Origin: Rhodoferax sp. WC2427
GTDB taxonomy: Bacteria > Pseudomonadota > Gammaproteobacteria > Burkholderiales > Burkholderiaceae_C
DNA length: 64,000 nucleotides
NCBI RefSeq assembly: GCF_040822085.1
Contig: NZ_CP162006.1
Location: 3,286,001-3,350,000, forward strand
Direction: 5' to 3'
Made by a program: the position numbers and the translations under genes. The notes under the pieces are model-generated. The model was not told the origin of the DNA and ran no database searches. It saw only the letters and a list, made by a program, of their open reading frames with translations. Positions 44,139-53,025 of this stretch are shown one piece after another. Within the stretch, counting starts at the first letter, position 1. Every line of letters begins with the position of its first letter.

Positions 44139-45862
44139 GCTGTTTCCCAAAAGGATGTACCGTCGTCTGCTGGATCTGCAGCTAAGGCGCGGTTCATTGC
44201 GACGATGGTGCCAATGGCAGCGTCGATCTTGTTGGCGGCCCGCGATTTGCGGGGGAATACGTTTTCGTTGCGGTCTTCTTTGACCTCTACATTGCTGAGC
44301 TGCCACACGTAGCAGGGGTTGCCGTCGTGGTGGAAGCGGCCTGAATCGACTAGGGCGGCAATCTCTTTCATAGGCTCGCTGAGGTAGCGGACCTGCTGGG
44401 GAATGTCCACCACGGTGATGCCCTGCTCTTCCAGGTTGGCACCCATCTGGTGTCCGCCCCAAGGGTCTTTCGCTACTTCTTTGGTGCCGATTGCCTTGGT
44501 GGTCTCGATCACTTCCTCTTCGATCTGAGACAGGGAGATCATGTTGCCGGGCGTAGCGATCAGATGCCCTGCGTTGACCCATGCTTGGTAATGCGCGTTC
44601 TCGGGTTTCGCTAGCGCGGCGTCCGGGATGTAGTTTTTGGAGAAGGCGTAGTAGTGGCGAGCCTTGGCTTCGCCGAGCCAGCAGAGGGTGACAGCGCTGG
44701 CAATGTCTTGCTTGCTGGCAAGGTCGAGGCCGATGGCGCTGCCGTCCCATTTGTGGCTGTCAATGGTCAGGGTGGTGTCGCCGGCCTGCTGGAGGTTGTA
44801 CAAGTTGAGCCACGGGGAGGCGGCGGCTACCCATACATTTAAGTGCTTTGTCTTGAAGACGTTTTGCTTGCGCGGGTCGGACTGGGCATCGCGCTGCTGG
44901 AGCTTCAGGAACTCAGCGTCTACCGATATGCCGTAGTTGGGGTTGGCCTTGCGCAGGGCGTCTTCGCTGGTCCAGTCGTCGCCGTCGTCCATCGTGAAGA
45001 TGAGGCCGAAGCGCTGGTCGTTTTCGACCACGCCTTCGAGGATCTTCTGCAGCTCGACCTGGTGCATGTAGCAGGGGCCGGATATGTCAGCACCTGCTGT
45101 GGTGATCATCAGGATCAGTGGCTGCGACCGGGCACCCATGCCGGTCTGCATGGTGTCAAAGAGCGCCGATTCTCGGTGCTCGTGGTACTCGTCAACGATA
45201 GCGCAGCTGGGGGATGCGCCGTCGCCAGGGTTGCCGATGACGGGTTCGAACTTGGAGTTGTTTTCCCTTATCGACAGGTTCGACACGTTGACGGTGACGC
45301 CGTACGTCTGGCAGTAGCGCGGCGTGGCCTTGGCCATGAGCAGCGCGGGCCGGAATACTTCCATCGCCTGGTCTTGCGATGTGGCGCCCGAGTAAATCTC
45401 GGCACCGAACTCTTCGTCGGGGCCGAGCATGTACAGGCCAATGACGGCTGCAATGGTCGACTTCGCGTTTTTGCGCGGGACGATGATGTCGGCGATGCGG
45501 AAGCGGCGCTTGCCGGTGGTGACATGCACCCACCCGAATATGCTGGTGAGGATAAAGACCTGCCAGGGCTCCAGCTTGATCAGCTGCCTGCGGGCGGCCC
45601 AGTCGCCCTTGATGTGGGGCATGAGGCCAGCAAACTTGCAGACTCTCTCGGCGGGGCGGTACGGACGGCCCTTGCTGTTCTGGAGCTGGGGGTTCCACAC
45701 ATAGGGGAACCCTTCGGAACCGATGCGAGCGAGATCCTTTATGTGGCGCTGGCATGCCAGGCGGTGCCACTTGCAGGAGATGATGCGCCCGGCGACAACG
45801 TCTTTAGCGTACGCGGTGGCAACGTCTGCGAACTGGGTGTCCAAGTTCACAGCGCGTTCCAT
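44135..45862 (-). CDS. Terminase large subunit
   Basis: 575 residues. ATPase domain with Walker A-like VPRKNAKST (128-136), Walker B CAIVDEYHEH, and coupling motif LILMITTAG. Nuclease domain with GLDLASKQD and a C-terminal DAAIGTIVAMNRAL. This is the HK97/P27-type two-part terminase that cuts concatemers and packages DNA. It overlaps the small subunit by 16 nt. Confidence 0.95.
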   Translation of the reverse strand: MERAVNLDTQFADVATAYAKDVVAGRIISCKWHRLACQRHIKDLARIGSEGFPYVWNPQLQNSKGRPYRPAERVCKFAGLMPHIKGDWAARRQLIKLEPWQVFILTSIFGWVHVTTGKRRFRIADIIVPRKNAKSTIAAVIGLYMLGPDEEFGAEIYSGATSQDQAMEVFRPALLMAKATPRYCQTYGVTVNVSNLSIRENNSKFEPVIGNPGDGASPSCAIVDEYHEHRESALFDTMQTGMGARSQPLILMITTAGADISGPCYMHQVELQKILEGVVENDQRFGLIFTMDDGDDWTSEDALRKANPNYGISVDAEFLKLQQRDAQSDPRKQNVFKTKHLNVWVAAASPWLNLYNLQQAGDTTLTIDSHKWDGSAIGLDLASKQDIASAVTLCWLGEAKARHYYAFSKNYIPDAALAKPENAHYQAWVNAGHLIATPGNMISLSQIEEEVIETTKAIGTKEVAKDPWGGHQMGANLEEQGITVVDIPQQVRYLSEPMKEIAALVDSGRFHHDGNPCYVWQLSNVEVKEDRNENVFPRKSRAANKIDAAIGTIVAMNRALAADPADDGTSFWETA

Positions 45863-46395
45863 TCGTCTTGGGTGCCTTCCTCAAAAAGTCCGCCTTGGCG
45901 GTTATCGCTGGTGGTAACCCGGGAGCGGGACGATGGCGACAAGCCGAACAGGTCGAGGTAGCGCTTAACCTCGGATGCCGCATGCTTTCCCACCACCCAA
46001 TGGTGCGAGTACGTGAAATTGCCGTTTGCCGTCTTGATCATCAAGCCGTCGCCACCGGTGTATTCGAGGCCAGCGGCCTCGGCCTTCGCCATGGCATCGT
46101 CGGCCAGCTTCATTGCACGCGACAGTTGACGCTCGGCCCAAACCATCTTGGCCCAGGCCTGGCAGTACAGCACCAAAGCAGCCCGATCCAGCTTCGACAC
46201 CAGGCCGTAGCGTTCCAGCTCGACGGTGATGCGCTTCCATTCCTTCTTCGCTTCGGGCCAGATCCACGACGGGAAGTCGGGTATCTCGACCTCAGGCCGG
46301 AACTCGTCAAGAATTGCAGCCAGCGGTTTCTTGCTGGCGTTGCCACGCAGGTGGTGAACATTCGCAGGCAACGGCTTTGGACCTCGTTGTCCCAT
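45847..46395 (-). CDS. Terminase small subunit, P27 family
   Basis: 182 residues from ATG 46395 (MGQRGPKPLPANVHHLRGN), the signature start of P27-type small terminases. WPEAKKEWKRITVELERYGLVSKLDRAAL follows the family pattern. It recognises the packaging site, expected just upstream at 46396-46566. Confidence 0.92.
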   Translation of the reverse strand: MGQRGPKPLPANVHHLRGNASKKPLAAILDEFRPEVEIPDFPSWIWPEAKKEWKRITVELERYGLVSKLDRAALVLYCQAWAKMVWAERQLSRAMKLADDAMAKAEAAGLEYTGGDGLMIKTANGNFTYSHHWVVGKHAASEVKRYLDLFGLSPSSRSRVTTSDNRQGGLFEEGTQDEWNAL

Positions 46396-46566
46396 AGAAC
46401 ATCCAGTAAAAGTAGTGAGTGCAGACGTGTGGACGGCAGCCATTTAGGCAGGGGGGTACCCCCCCCTCCCCAATACTCCCGCACGAAAAAATTTGGCTAA
46501 CCGTTCGGTTTCCGGTTGAAAAGCGGTGGACTTTTGATCCCCCCTACCCTTTTGGCCTGGGTCTGG
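46396..46566. other. Non-coding gap, candidate cos/packaging region
   Basis: A 170-bp gap between the HNH and terminase genes contains a perfect GC palindrome GGGGGGTACCCCCC (46451-46464). In HK97-like phages with an HNH-TerS-TerL order the cos site lies in this gap. Assignment by position only. Confidence 0.4.
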
Positions 46567-46929
46567 CTACCCTCCAAACGCCCGGTGTCGGCCCCTGCTG
46601 GCCTCTGTGAGGCTCTTGGCGTCGTGGCATGCATCGCACAGGCCTTGCTCGTTCGATTGATCGTCAGCACCTCCCTCGGCCAGCGGGATGATGTGGTCGC
46701 GCTGGGTTGCCAGCATCACCACACCCAAGGCCTTGCAGGCAACGCACAGCGGCGCACGGCGGAACAGATCGGCGCGCATGGCCTGCAGCTTGCGGCCCGT
46801 GATGCGCTTGGTGGCGGTGGGCTTCTTGGTCCACTGGGGACGCGGATGCTTGGCACAGCGCGACGATCCATCGCGTACCAGCACACCGCAACCAGGATGG
46901 CTGCAGGGCTTGGCGGCGGCTTGAGGCAT
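46567..46929 (-). CDS. HNH endonuclease
   Basis: 120 residues. Zinc-finger cysteines (CSHPGCGVL ... RCAKHPRP; CVACKALG ... LCDACHDAKS) surround the HNH core QRDHIIPLAEGGADDQSNEQGLC. In HK97-like phages this nuclease acts with the terminase to cut cos DNA. Its place directly before terS agrees. Confidence 0.93.
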   Translation of the reverse strand: MPQAAAKPCSHPGCGVLVRDGSSRCAKHPRPQWTKKPTATKRITGRKLQAMRADLFRRAPLCVACKALGVVMLATQRDHIIPLAEGGADDQSNEQGLCDACHDAKSLTEASRGRHRAFGG

Positions 46930-46946
46930 GGAGGGGGAAATAAAAA

Positions 46947-46966
46947 AGCCCTCAGAGGTGAGGGCT
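46947..46966 (-). terminator. Terminator after Q-like gene
   Basis: AGCCCTCA (46947-46954), loop GAGG, TGAGGGCT (46959-46966), with A6 on the plus strand giving a T run on the minus strand. A late antiterminator would need to act on this site to express the HNH and packaging genes. Confidence 0.75.
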
Positions 46967-47039
46967 AAGACACGAGGCGTTACCGCTTCGGATCAGGAGA
47001 CACGTTGGAAGCAGCTTGCCAGAAATGTAGCAACAAACT

Positions 47040-47435
47040 CTATGACGTAAAACCCCTGGCCTTATCTTTGTCGCGCTCGGCCTTGTCACCAAACCAGGCC
47101 GACAGCGCGTGGTCCGCAGCCTCCAGCAGCGCGCTGACCGTGGACACCGCAATGCCCTGCGCCCGCGCTGCGCCCTTGATGCCGGTGTTCTCGATGTAGA
47201 TCAACTGCAGCGTCTGGTACAAGCGTGGCCTGGTCAGCTTCAAGGACTCGACAGCAACGTTGGTCTGCTCGCCATCAATCTCCAACACCGGGATGATGTT
47301 GCCCGCGTACCGGGTGTCCGATGCCTCCGCCAGCAGCACCGACCGGGTGGCAAAGCCCAGGCCACCGCCTTCATTACGGGCCTTCCACAGCGCCCAGTTG
47401 ACCAGCTTCTGTTTCACCCATTCAATGCGCGCCAC
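47040..47435 (-). CDS. Q-like late gene regulator (sigma-like HTH)
   Basis: 131 residues. The C-terminal half (IYIENTGIKGAARAQGIAVSTVSALLEAADHALSAWF) is a helix-turn-helix like sigma region 4, as in antitermination or late-activator proteins of lambdoid phages. N-terminus MARIEWVKQKLVNWALWKAR fits the same group. It lies at the head of the late operon, directly before a terminator, the expected place for Q. Confidence 0.7.
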   Translation of the reverse strand: MARIEWVKQKLVNWALWKARNEGGGLGFATRSVLLAEASDTRYAGNIIPVLEIDGEQTNVAVESLKLTRPRLYQTLQLIYIENTGIKGAARAQGIAVSTVSALLEAADHALSAWFGDKAERDKDKARGFTS

Positions 47436-47733
47436 GGGTCACCTCCATCGGCCAGATGCAGCAGGCATCCACCCCGAACTGCACCATGTTGACCGCCACC
47501 GCGGCGTTGATGGCAGAGATATTGAACGGCGTGCCGACCACGTAGCCACGCTCCATGGCATAGAACCGGTTGACCTCCCCGCGCAGCCCTTGCCTCACCC
47601 ACACATAGGCATCGTTGCCTACCTCTGCCGCCTTGTCCTGGATCATCTTGTACACCGTAGGCATACGGGTCTTGATCAGTTCAACCTTGTCGCCCACTGG
47701 TTGCTTTACCGCTGAAGTGTCCATGGTGTCCAT
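47422..47733 (-). CDS. Hypothetical phage protein upstream of Q-like gene
   Basis: 103 residues (MDTMDTSAVKQPVGDKVELIK). A soluble protein with a helical middle (MPTVYKMIQDKAAEVG) and a hydrophobic C-terminal part (SAINAAVAVNMVQFGVDACCIWP). It overlaps the Q-like gene by 14 nt and is coupled to it. No motif recognised. The repeated start codons contain two GTGTCCA elements. Confidence 0.65.
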   Translation of the reverse strand: MDTMDTSAVKQPVGDKVELIKTRMPTVYKMIQDKAAEVGNDAYVWVRQGLRGEVNRFYAMERGYVVGTPFNISAINAAVAVNMVQFGVDACCIWPMEVTRGAH

Positions 47734-48088
47734 CCTTTTCTATTGAGATATGGGGGAGTGATAACCGCGTCGAGCGCGAGCGCGAGCGCACTGCGCCCAC
47801 CACGCCTGCCCGCCTTGCCTATCCACCGTGGGCCACAATCCTCCAGACAATGCAGCAGCTCCAACCCCTCAAACTGGGGAATATGGATTTGCTACAGAGT
47901 CCATAGAAAACCATGGACACCGTGGACACATGGACACTTACGTCATAGGTCCGTGCGCAGACTTCCCCGCTACCGCGCCACAATGGAAGTGCATCGCAGC
48001 ACCCTCCAGCCCTTCGGGCGCACCGACGCGAATCGCGCCTCCCTCGGTGCTTGCAACACGGCGCGTTTGTTGCGCCGTGACCTGTTGG
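47734..48088. other. 355-bp non-coding gap with TGGACAC direct repeats
   Basis: No supported gene on either strand. It holds three direct copies of TGGACAC at 47914-47920, 47923-47929 and 47931-47937; the complement GTGTCCA occurs twice just left of it, at 47717-47723 and 47726-47732. It lies between the primase and Q-like genes, a possible origin or regulator site. Confidence 0.4.
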
Positions 48089-50719
48089 TCAGAACGGCAC
48101 ATCGTCTGCGTCCTCATCTATTGCGACCGCGCTGCCACCTTCCGGCTGCGCTGCCACCATCTCATCGCCATCATCGGTAGCAGGCCAATTGCGTGGCCGC
48201 ACGAACACCTGCGCCCGCACGTTGTTCACCTGCTTCTTGGCCTTCTCCCACCCCTCGGAGATCATCCAGGCCGTGACCTCACGGGCAAGGCCTGGGCTCG
48301 CCTTGGCCGCATCCGCCCCCAGAGCTGCAGTCAACTGGCTCAGCGTTACATACTGGGTGAATTCATTCAGCAGCAGACCCGATCCAGTCGGGGTCGGCGA
48401 GCGCGTCAACAAATGCAGCAGCTCGCTCTCCACCGGTGTTTCCATCAAGCGGCTGGCCTGCATTGGCGCAAACAGTCGGCGCTCCTGGTCCGCCGTCGGC
48501 GTATAGGGCACACCCTGGCCGAACAGCGTAAAGGCCTCGGCAAACACCTGGTCGCGGTACTTGGCCACCCAGTCGGTATTGATCTGGTGCTTGACGGGGA
48601 TAGGCCAGAACCGACGGTTGCCTGTGCGGTCGCGCAGATATGAATTCTCATTTGTCGAACCCACCAGCACGCACTGCCGGGCATGCGCTGCCACGGTGGC
48701 GGCATACGCCGCACGGAAACGGTCCACTTTCGACGAAATAAACGCCTTGATAGCGCCCACTTCCGTCTTGCTGAAATGCATCAGCTCTGCAATCTCGTAC
48801 ACCCACAGGCCCTGCACCTGTTCCTGGGCTTCTTTGCCTTTGCCCACCTGGAATGGCGTGTCGCTGAAATGTTTGGACCCGGCCAGGATCTCCACCAGGG
48901 TGGACTTGCGCAGGCCACCAACGCCCTCCAGCACCGGGCAGTAGTCGAACTTGCAGCCGGGTACCATCACCCGGTTGACCATGCCCAGCAGCCAGTAGCG
49001 GCCCACCAGCTGCAGATACTCCAGCATGGGTGCGGACAAGGTATCGGGCGACTCCCCCAGGGCATGCACCAACCACTTATCGATACGTGATTTTTGGTCC
49101 CACACCACCGCTTTCAAATACTCGCGGATGGGGTGGAAGCGGCGGGAGTAGCCCACCGTGGTGATAGCCTCTTTCAAGAATGCCCGGTTCATGCTGGGCA
49201 GCCCGTAGCGTGATGTCAGGTACTCCCCCAACATTAAATCCACCTCTTCGGTGATGTCGCCTACCTGGGCATGCGGCCAAGGCCACAAGGTCCGCGCCTC
49301 TATGTTGTGCGTCAATTCGTTGTACGCCAGCACCTCGCACAAAGCCGGGTCGGTGCGCAGCGCCGCAATCACCAGCTCCCGCGAAGTTTCCCAGCGGTGG
49401 CGGCGCTCGCTGTAAAACGGCAGCAGCCACATGGGCACCGACTTGCCACCGATCCACTCGGCTGCGCCGTCATCATTACCACTGCCCTCAGTGCTAACGA
49501 GACGTTCGCGTTTTTTTTCTGCAACCGGCACCGCGCTGCCGCCACCAGGCGGCAAGGCATACGCCTGGCCGAACAGGGCCAGCACGCGTTCAAAATCCCA
49601 GCCGTCCACCTCGATGGCATCGCGGCAGTCCCAGCCATCGGCCACTGCACCAGGTGCGGGAATGGGCAGCAGCTGCACCGTGCAGGTGTGTGCATCCCGC
49701 AGCAGCGCGCCAATGCCCAGCATCGCAGCCATACCGCCCTGCTTGTCAGCGGGCAGCAGCGGCTTGGCTGCGCGCGCGGCTTCCAGCGCGATTGCATCCG
49801 AGCAGGCAGCTTCCTCGGCTTGGGTCAGGTTTGCGCGCTTACCATCGCAGTCAGGCCACAGCAGCACCGTGGTGCCAGCCAGCCAGCTCCAGTCTGCCTT
49901 CTTCCAGGCCTTGCAACCGCCCACCCAGCTTGCCACCACGTACACACCTGGTGCGCCTGCGTCCAGCAGCAGCTGCAACACCTCGGCCTTGACCTCCCCT
50001 TCCACCAGGACCACGGTGCGCTGGCCGGGCGACGTGCCACCGGGCAGGTAAAGCGGCCGGGGGTCATTCCAACCCCGCCAAATCCACTTGCTACCGCCAT
50101 CCTTACTGCTTGCGCAAAACACATAGGGCAGCGTGGCCTTGCCCCCATCGCTCTTAGTGAAGCGCACGACAAAGCCATACAGCGCACCGTCCCGTGCATA
50201 CCGGGCTATATGCTGGGGCGGGTAGTCGCGGTAAAAATGTTTGTGATCGGGTTCCTGCGCGTAGCCAGGCACAGGGGCGATCGGTGTCCACCCCTCTTTG
50301 TCAGCTTGAGGTTTTGCCACGGCTGGCAGCTTCACAGGTGCAGGCCGTGGCTGGGCCGATGCAGCAGGCTTGCCCTGCACATTCGCCACCTGTTCCAGCC
50401 CATACTGGCGGGCCAGCTCGACCGCCGCATGGCCGTTGTCCATGCCGTGGATGGAGGCGTACAAGCTCACCAGGTCATTGCCCCGGTGGTCACCGCCAAA
50501 GTCGGCCCACCGGCCCGCGTTCTCGCCGGTCAGGCGCACGCTCAGACTGGGGGACTTCTCAGACCGCCAGTAGCTAGCCACCAGGTACTCGCCATTGCTC
50601 ACCTTGCCGCCGGGCAACCACAGGTTCACCAGCATGTCCGCATTGGGCAGCAAAGCCTCCGCCAGGGCGCGGATGTTCAAGGGCGGCAGGGGTGCCCGCC
50701 CTGGTATGTCACCCGCCAT
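48089..50719 (-). CDS. Phage primase-helicase (Toprim plus VapE-like AAA domain)
   Basis: 876 residues. The N-terminal domain (SYWRSEKSPSLSVRL ... GRWADFGGDHRGND) resembles the CHC2/primase lead-in; a Toprim segment follows (VVLVEGEVKAEVLQLLL ... VLLWPDCDGKRA). The C-terminal half is a VapE-like helicase: PVLEGVGGLRKSTLVEIL as Walker A, then WVYEIAELMHFSKTEV and STNENSYLRDRTGNRRFWPI. It should start phage DNA replication. It overlaps the small winged-helix gene upstream by one base. Confidence 0.92.
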   Translation of the reverse strand: MAGDIPGRAPLPPLNIRALAEALLPNADMLVNLWLPGGKVSNGEYLVASYWRSEKSPSLSVRLTGENAGRWADFGGDHRGNDLVSLYASIHGMDNGHAAVELARQYGLEQVANVQGKPAASAQPRPAPVKLPAVAKPQADKEGWTPIAPVPGYAQEPDHKHFYRDYPPQHIARYARDGALYGFVVRFTKSDGGKATLPYVFCASSKDGGSKWIWRGWNDPRPLYLPGGTSPGQRTVVLVEGEVKAEVLQLLLDAGAPGVYVVASWVGGCKAWKKADWSWLAGTTVLLWPDCDGKRANLTQAEEAACSDAIALEAARAAKPLLPADKQGGMAAMLGIGALLRDAHTCTVQLLPIPAPGAVADGWDCRDAIEVDGWDFERVLALFGQAYALPPGGGSAVPVAEKKRERLVSTEGSGNDDGAAEWIGGKSVPMWLLPFYSERRHRWETSRELVIAALRTDPALCEVLAYNELTHNIEARTLWPWPHAQVGDITEEVDLMLGEYLTSRYGLPSMNRAFLKEAITTVGYSRRFHPIREYLKAVVWDQKSRIDKWLVHALGESPDTLSAPMLEYLQLVGRYWLLGMVNRVMVPGCKFDYCPVLEGVGGLRKSTLVEILAGSKHFSDTPFQVGKGKEAQEQVQGLWVYEIAELMHFSKTEVGAIKAFISSKVDRFRAAYAATVAAHARQCVLVGSTNENSYLRDRTGNRRFWPIPVKHQINTDWVAKYRDQVFAEAFTLFGQGVPYTPTADQERRLFAPMQASRLMETPVESELLHLLTRSPTPTGSGLLLNEFTQYVTLSQLTAALGADAAKASPGLAREVTAWMISEGWEKAKKQVNNVRAQVFVRPRNWPATDDGDEMVAAQPEGGSAVAIDEDADDVPF

Positions 50720-51027
50720 TACTCTGCCTCAGCCCGTGGCGTGCAAATCGACACACCACGCCAGGCGGCCCAACCGTCCGCAGGCTTCAAGGTAGCCATC
50801 TTGCTGCAGGCGTACTCGGCCACTGGGCAATTGCGGTAGTCCACCTTGCGCATACGGGGAATATGCAACAGCCCTGCGCGGCGCAGGTTGTCTATCGTGC
50901 GACGTGCGGCCAGCTGACCTACGCGCGCCTTTTGGGCCAGCTCACGTACGGTGGGTGCTTGCTCGTCTGTAGCCAGCGCCACCGCCGCAGCAAGGAGTGC
51001 CTCGCGCACTTCGCCTACGGGCCTCAT
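50719..51027 (-). CDS. Small winged-helix DNA-binding protein
   Basis: 102 residues. The first 60 residues form a helix-turn-helix: APTVRELAQKARVGQLAARRTIDNLRRAGLL. The C-terminus (RNCPVAEYACSK) is short. It lies between the CII-like and primase genes with overlaps of 4 nt and 1 nt, the place of replication initiation accessory genes in lambdoid phages. Confidence 0.72.
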   Translation of the reverse strand: MRPVGEVREALLAAAVALATDEQAPTVRELAQKARVGQLAARRTIDNLRRAGLLHIPRMRKVDYRNCPVAEYACSKMATLKPADGWAAWRGVSICTPRAEAE

Positions 51028-51494
51028 GCGCCAACCCCTGTAGGCAAGCCCGCCTCATGGCGCCGGCGCATGGTGCGCAGCATATCCAGGCCGCACACCG
51101 TCAGCGCGCCCCACTTGCGCTCGGCATCGGCCAGCTCGTTGGCAGTGACCACATTGTCCAACTCGGCCATGGTGATGCTGGACACCACGGCTGCAAGACG
51201 CTCCAGCAGCGCGGGCAAGTGCTGCCCTGCCCCTCCCACGGCATCCAGCCCCTCGGGCAGTGGCACCACCGCGCAGTTGCGGTGCGCGGCAATAGCCAAC
51301 AGGATCAGGTTGTTGTCGGCCAGATCCATGATCTTTACCGCATCCACCAGGCCCAGCTTGGCCGAACCCTGGCCGCGCAACTCATGCGCCAAGGTAGACG
51401 CGCTCTTGTTCGGCATGCGGGGGGCTAAGGAACCCGCACCGCCCGGGTAGTCATTTACGGTGTTGAAAGCTGCATCCAGCGGATTCATAAGCAT
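51024..51494 (-). CDS. CII-like phage regulator (Phage_CP76 family)
   Basis: 156 residues (or 154 from the second in-frame ATG at 51488). MNPLDAAFNTVNDYPGGAGSLAPRM is the family's usual opening, followed by the DNA-binding segment LAHELRGQGSAKLGLVDAVKIMDLADNN. The rest is helical. CP76/CII proteins activate repressor or integrase promoters in P2-like and related phages. It is the second gene of the leftward early operon after the Cro-like gene. Confidence 0.75.
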   Translation of the reverse strand: MLMNPLDAAFNTVNDYPGGAGSLAPRMPNKSASTLAHELRGQGSAKLGLVDAVKIMDLADNNLILLAIAAHRNCAVVPLPEGLDAVGGAGQHLPALLERLAAVVSSITMAELDNVVTANELADAERKWGALTVCGLDMLRTMRRRHEAGLPTGVGA

Positions 51495-51637
51495 GGCAAA
51501 TTCCCTAATTTTTTGCTATAGATAAAATAGCTAACAACGCCCATGATTCGGGCATGAACACGCAAAATCACCCAATAATCAAATCTAACCAAGCCTGCAG
51601 GCGGGGCACTCCATCCCACTCGAGATTTGCCAACGCA

Positions 51638-51892
51638 CTACACATGAGCGGCTCCCTCAGGTTGTGTAGGGGCGGCCGAGGCGAGTTCTGGCCAGATTTG
51701 CGCCCAGTCATCGGGGCGAAGAGCGCGGCGGGTGACTTTTCCGCCTGTCGCTTTCTCGATGGGCCAACAGTAATTTGCGGGCACCGAACCGCGCTTGAAC
51801 CAGCCTGCCACGGCCGACTGGACAACACCGCAAACATTCGCCAACTCACGCTGGGAGCCGATGATGCTGATAGCTTCAAGTAGAGGTTTCAT
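51638..51892 (-). CDS. Cro/YdaS-like helix-turn-helix repressor
   Basis: 84 residues. A single HTH (GSQRELANVCGVVQSAVAGWFKRGSVP) with the C-terminal PIEKATGGKVTRRALRPDDW segment typical of YdaS/Cro proteins. It is divergent from the CI-like gene, and operator O1 lies 12 bp upstream of its start. It would switch the phage to lytic growth. Confidence 0.85.
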   Translation of the reverse strand: MKPLLEAISIIGSQRELANVCGVVQSAVAGWFKRGSVPANYCWPIEKATGGKVTRRALRPDDWAQIWPELASAAPTQPEGAAHV

Positions 51893-51903
51893 CCCCCCAT
51901 TAA

Positions 51904-51970
51904 ATCACGAACGTGATAACAAAACAATCACCAAAGTGATTAATATTTCTAGTCAAATCACTTTCGTGAT
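51904..51970. promoter_or_regulatory. Operator cluster O1-O3 between cro-like and cI-like genes
   Basis: Three copies of ATCAC-N4-GTGAT: 51904-51917 (N4 = GAAC), 51927-51940 (CAAA), 51957-51970 (TTTC). Centres are 23 and 30 bp apart. The third covers the GTG used as the cI start (51966). Confidence 0.88.
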
Positions 51971-52610
51971 CACAATTGCAGAGCGCCTTAAACAAACACG
52001 GGAACATCTTGGGATGAGCCAGGGCGACCTTGCGAAAGCCGCGGGTGTATCCCAAGGAACCATTGGCAACGTAGAAAGCGGGTTCCGCAAAAACCCACGT
52101 GAACTTCTTGCGATCGCCAAAGCACTGCGGGTGCATCCGGAGTGGCTCAGGGATGGCAAAGGCCCTCAACACTTAAACACTGGCGACCTGACGGAAGAGG
52201 CCAGGCCCGCAATCATCAAATACGCGCACCGCGCTGGTGTGGTTCAAGGTGGGGACAATGGCTTTATCGAGACTTACGACCCCGCGCCGACATTGCAAGA
52301 ATCTGAACCAATCGCCTACGTCTCCACCAAAAGTGATGAGCAAGCCTATGCGGTCAAGGTGCGTGGCAACAGTATGGAGCCAACCATCATGGCTGGGTGG
52401 GATGTTGTTGCTTCGCCCGCTCGATCAGCCGAACCGCCAGATCTGTGCGTGGTTCATTTCACCAACGAACGCAAGGCCCTCAAACGCCTTGTCTGGGTTC
52501 GCGATGGCATGGTGTGCCTTGAGTCTTTGAATGCAGCGCACCAGAAAATCACCGAGCCCACTGCGAACATCATCCGCATGGACAAGGTGATATCCATCGT
52601 TCCGAACTGA
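51966..52610 (+). CDS. CI-like repressor, HTH plus S24 autoprotease
   Basis: 214 residues from GTG 51966, the first start that keeps the full HTH (TIAERLKQTREHLGMSQGDLAKAAGVSQGTIGNVESG). The C-terminal S24 domain has the serine in VRGNSMEPTIMAGWDV and a lysine in NERKALKRLVW, so RecA-stimulated self-cleavage on DNA damage is expected. No Shine-Dalgarno is clear and the start lies within operator O3, which suggests tight autoregulation or a leaderless message. The frame opens upstream to 51795 but crosses the operators and the cro gene. Confidence 0.9.
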   Translation: MITIAERLKQTREHLGMSQGDLAKAAGVSQGTIGNVESGFRKNPRELLAIAKALRVHPEWLRDGKGPQHLNTGDLTEEARPAIIKYAHRAGVVQGGDNGFIETYDPAPTLQESEPIAYVSTKSDEQAYAVKVRGNSMEPTIMAGWDVVASPARSAEPPDLCVVHFTNERKALKRLVWVRDGMVCLESLNAAHQKITEPTANIIRMDKVISIVPN

Positions 52611-52640
52611 CACCCCAACTACCTCACACTGTCCAGCACC

Positions 52641-53012
52641 ATGCTTGTTTGCCAGCGCATCGCCAACCCTCCAGTTGTTCCCACCGATTTTGACGCACGC
52701 TGGAATGGCCCAGATTTTGGGCTAGTGTGCGCTTGGCTGCGCGGCATTGAAAAGGCTAAAGAAGCACCCGACCTGGCGCAACGCGCCGCGGCTGGTGAGT
52801 TGATAGTGCTGCCCTGGAAAGGCGGCGTATCTACCGCCATAAAGGGCACCAACAAAGTCGGCGCTCTGCTGTACGTAGCAATGTGGCTCGGCATGCGCGG
52901 CAATGATTTGGTGTTGGACACCGAACTAGAGCTGCAGATGGTGTGTACCCGCACAGGCGTGCCAGTCACCTACACCCGTGACTCGGCCAAACTCTCCACC
53001 GCAGAACCCTAA
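52641..53012 (+). CDS. Hypothetical protein downstream of cI
   Basis: 123 residues (MLVCQRIANPPVVPTDFDAR). Contains WNGPDFGLVCAWLRGIEKAKEAP and KGTNKVGALLYVAMWLGMRG; soluble, mixed alpha/beta. It follows cI by 30 bp and so should be transcribed in the lysogen. Function not recognised. Confidence 0.65.
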   Translation: MLVCQRIANPPVVPTDFDARWNGPDFGLVCAWLRGIEKAKEAPDLAQRAAAGELIVLPWKGGVSTAIKGTNKVGALLYVAMWLGMRGNDLVLDTELELQMVCTRTGVPVTYTRDSAKLSTAEP

Positions 53013-53025
53013 CTCTAGAGGCCCC

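Noticed and set aside
47717..47937. CRISPR array
   Set aside because: Repeats are only 7 bp with no spacers of constant length; no CRISPR-like array was seen anywhere in the window.
47828..48643. 271-residue plus-strand open frame over the gap before the primase
   Set aside because: Most of it is antisense of the primase; the part in the gap has no protein character.
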